Shown: positions 62,403-64,000 of the stretch, one piece after another | Layout of the letters: each line of letters begins with the position of its first letter | Numbering within the stretch: the stretch's first letter is position 1 | Origin: Kolteria novifilia | GTDB taxonomy: Bacteria; Planctomycetota; Planctomycetia; Kolteriales; Kolteriaceae | Reading direction: 5' to 3' | DNA: 64,000 nt | NCBI GenBank assembly: GCA_007748055.1 | Contig: CP036279.1 | Coordinates: 2,728,001 to 2,792,000, forward strand | The notes under the pieces: generated by a model | What the model was told of the DNA's origin: nothing | Database searches by the model: none | What the model saw: the letters and a program-made list of their open reading frames with translations, nothing else | Translations under genes and position numbers: made by a program

Positions 62403-63164
62403 ATGCGACGGTGGGGCGGACCGCTGGGGATCTTGGCGATCGTGCTCCTCGGCCAATCAATGGCGAAGGCCCAAGCCGTTAGCGATACCGGGACCTGGTT
62501 GGCCGCGTTTGGCAATGGCAACCTCGCGCCCAAACTCGACGATCGTCTGAAGTGGTGGTTCGATGGGCAGCTACGCTTCTTCGAGGAGACCGAAGGCTTT
62601 GGCCAAAGCGTGGTGCGCCCAGGGGTCGGCTACGCCCTCAAGGAGAACGTCATCATCTGGGCGGGGTACGGTTGGTTCGTCAACGCGCGTCCCGGCTCTC
62701 CGGACATCAGCGAAGATCGCGTCTGGGAGCAAGTGACCTGGTCGAAGCCCTTCGACATCAAGCCGCTGGGCTTGCGATCGCGGCTCGAACAGCGGTTTCT
62801 CCAGAACGGCGACGACGTCGGCGGGCGCTTCCGGCAACTCGCCTCCTGGCGGCAGCCGATCGCCCGCTCGAAGAGATTTTCGTTTGTCCTGTCGGACGAG
62901 ATCTTCGTTCATCTCAACGACACCGATTGGGGGAGCGACGCAGGGTTCGACCAGAATCGTTGCTTTGTCGGGATCGGCCTCAAGCACAGACCCGAGAGCC
63001 GCTGGACGATGGACATCGGGTACCTCAATCAGCACATCAACCGCCCGCGGCGCGGCAATCTCACCAACCACTTGCTCTCCGTCAACTTCGCCTACGGCCC
63101 GAAAGTTTCCCAACGCGTCCCCAGTCAGGTCGACGACCTCCTCTCCGTCGGCGAAGAGAACTAG
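62403..63164 (+). CDS. Exported DUF2490-like outer-membrane beta-barrel protein
   Basis: A signal peptide (MRRWGGPLGILAIVLLGQSMAKAQA) is followed by TGTWLAAFGNGNLAPKLDDRLKWWFDGQLRF, SVVRPGVGYALKENVIIWAGYGWF, LRSRLEQRFLQNGDDVGGRFRQLASWRQPI and RWTMDIGYLNQHINR, the alternating pattern and 'R-x-E-Q-R' turn typical of DUF2490 proteins. These are predicted small outer-membrane barrels of unknown function. I prefer ATG 62403, which has GGAG nine bases upstream; ATG 62388 is also possible. Confidence 0.8.
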   Translation: MRRWGGPLGILAIVLLGQSMAKAQAVSDTGTWLAAFGNGNLAPKLDDRLKWWFDGQLRFFEETEGFGQSVVRPGVGYALKENVIIWAGYGWFVNARPGSPDISEDRVWEQVTWSKPFDIKPLGLRSRLEQRFLQNGDDVGGRFRQLASWRQPIARSKRFSFVLSDEIFVHLNDTDWGSDAGFDQNRCFVGIGLKHRPESRWTMDIGYLNQHINRPRRGNLTNHLLSVNFAYGPKVSQRVPSQVDDLLSVGEEN

Positions 63165-63169
63165 TGCTT

Positions 63170-63215
63170 GCTGGGTGACTCTTGGGTACCGTGCTCACGC
63201 TTGCGTGGGCATGCA
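63170..63215 (+). repeat. Interspersed hairpin repeat, copy 5
   Basis: The sequence TGACTCTTGGGTACCGTGCT followed by CACGCTTGCGTGGGCATGC lies directly after the DUF2490 stop codon. It shares the CTCTTGGGTNCC-TGC-CACGC core and stem with the repeats in the first VgrG locus, again 3' of a gene. Confidence 0.65.
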
Positions 63216-63222
63216 AAGAGAC

Positions 63223-63618
63223 TCACGCCTCGTCGGTGATCGCGGCACCTCGCTCGGCGACGAGTTTGTTGATCGTCTCGTCGGCGGGCCTGATCTCGAA
63301 CGGTCCCATCTTGGCGCCAGGGTGTTTCGACATCAGGGCGATCGCGTGGTTCATGTCGCGAGCTTCCAGCAGCAAGATGCCGCCGAGCGTCTCCTTGGTC
63401 TCGGCGAAGGGGCCATCGGTGACGACGACTTCGCCGTTTTCGGGCTTGAGCGTGACCGCGTTGCGAGCGGAGTCGAGCGCCTCGCCGCCCAGAAAGTGCC
63501 CCCCTCGGCGGAGGACATCGTCGTAGTCGAGGCACTCCTCCATGATCTTCGACACTTCCTCTTCGGAAAGGGTCACGAACTTGCTCTCGTCGATATAGCC
63601 TAGACAGACGTACTTCAT
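63223..63618 (-). CDS. YCII/DGPF-domain protein
   Basis: The 131-residue sequence has [89 protein letters not shown], the full DGPF/YCII pattern. These small ferredoxin-like-fold proteins are often encoded beside ECF sigma factors; none is visible here before the window ends. Start ATG 63618 follows AGGCATGTC. Confidence 0.85.
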   Translation of the reverse strand: MKYVCLGYIDESKFVTLSEEEVSKIMEECLDYDDVLRRGGHFLGGEALDSARNAVTLKPENGEVVVTDGPFAETKETLGGILLLEARDMNHAIALMSKHPGAKMGPFEIRPADETINKLVAERGAAITDEA

Positions 63619-63789
63619 GACATGCCTCGCTCGATGAACGCAAAAGGGAATAGCTCGAACACGCTTGTTCCGAGCTTCCAAATGCTAGTCGAACGGGCGA
63701 AGGGGAAATCGACAGGCCGGGGTAGAACTTTCCGAAGAAGGCTCGCGAAGCACCCTTTGGGGGGGGGGGCTGGAATTCGTGTCCAATGC

Positions 63790-63999
63790 CTAGTCGGTCT
63801 GCGGTTGAACGGGTGTCAGGGACAACGCGATCGCAACCATCTCTTCTCTCGGCAGGTCCGAGAAGATGATGACAAAGGTGCCCTCGCGCCAACAAGTCAG
63901 GATGCGTAGCCCGTCGTCCGGTGCGGGGTCGGAGATCTCCATCGTCTGACCATCGACGTGTAGCTCTTCCCATTCAAGCTCCGCGTGCCGGCTCTCATC
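63790..63999 (-). CDS. C-terminal end of an unidentified gene (partial)
   Basis: The minus-strand frame is open from the window edge to a TAG at 63790 and ends WREGTFVIIFSDLPREEMVAIALSLTPVQPQTD. The 'G-x-x-x-I-x-x-L-x-x-E-E-M-x-x-I-A-x-S-L' ending resembles that of anti-sigma or DUF4367-type exported proteins, but 69 residues are too few for a firm call. The gene starts outside the window. Confidence 0.5.
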   Translation of the reverse strand, partial: DESRHAELEWEELHVDGQTMEISDPAPDDGLRILTCWREGTFVIIFSDLPREEMVAIALSLTPVQPQTD

Positions 64000-64000
64000 G

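Overview
The window looks like a chromosomal segment of a high-GC member of the Planctomycetota. The evidence is an ECF sigma factor next to a Ser/Thr kinase with a TPR-like tail, two secreted sulfatases, several exported proteins whose N-termini carry an 'LExLExR'-like signal (LISCEPLEDRFVL, LRVESLETRNLL, LSFESLQERLTP), multi-gene families of Hanks-type kinases with DWG instead of DFG, TadE/TadG-like proteins, a YHYH protein and many intergenic hairpin repeats. No rRNA or tRNA gene was recognised.

Region 1 (1-12588) is a VgrG-centred locus. It holds the tail of one VgrG-like protein, a complete VgrG with a multi-membrane-segment C-terminus, a stand-alone beta-repeat protein, a coiled-coil protein with short Trp motifs, a small DUF6931-like protein, a membrane Ser/Thr kinase with an extracytoplasmic sensor and a PAAR-like tip protein. 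A 28-bp tandem repeat follows, then a 1005-aa protein that ends in TPRs and a GT9-like domain. A second locus with the same parts (29403-36342: kinase, VgrG, two DUF6931-like proteins, coiled-coil/Trp-motif protein) lies about 20 kb away. Together they suggest a kinase-controlled, type VI-like spike/effector module. No sheath, baseplate or TssJLM gene is visible in the window, so the injection machine must be elsewhere or absent.

Region 2 (12589-24361) begins with a lower-GC pair, an AlbA_2/Schlafen-like protein and a three-TM protein with a SLATT/Pycsar-effector look, which may be a defence mini-island. It continues with exported redox proteins (di-heme cytochrome oxidoreductase, YHYH protein, animal-type heme peroxidase) and the ECF/kinase pair. 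Region 3 (24362-28312) has an ABM monooxygenase-like protein, a UbiB/AarF kinase and an FG-GAP-like exported protein. Two kinds of twin-hairpin repeats lie around it, including a four-copy array with a 173-bp period at 28381-29080.

Region 4 (36449-48864) contains an HTTM-like membrane pair, two tiny paralogous membrane peptides, a TadG-like vWA protein with two TadE-like proteins, an exported proline-rich protein, a BON-domain protein, and the threonine-pathway genes hom and thrB. Region 5 (48895-54420) is a mobile-element pile-up: a complete ISAs1-family element, an ISL3-family element with recognisable terminal repeats that cuts its neighbours, a CHC2/ExeA pair, IS66 TnpA/TnpB without the TnpC transposase, and an orphan CRISPR array of three repeats.

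Region 6 (55064-64000) has a vanadium haloperoxidase whose C-terminal module is homologous to that of the heme peroxidase in region 2. It is followed by a tiny CxxC protein, an MFS transporter, two sulfatases, a DUF2490 protein, a YCII protein and the end of an unidentified gene.
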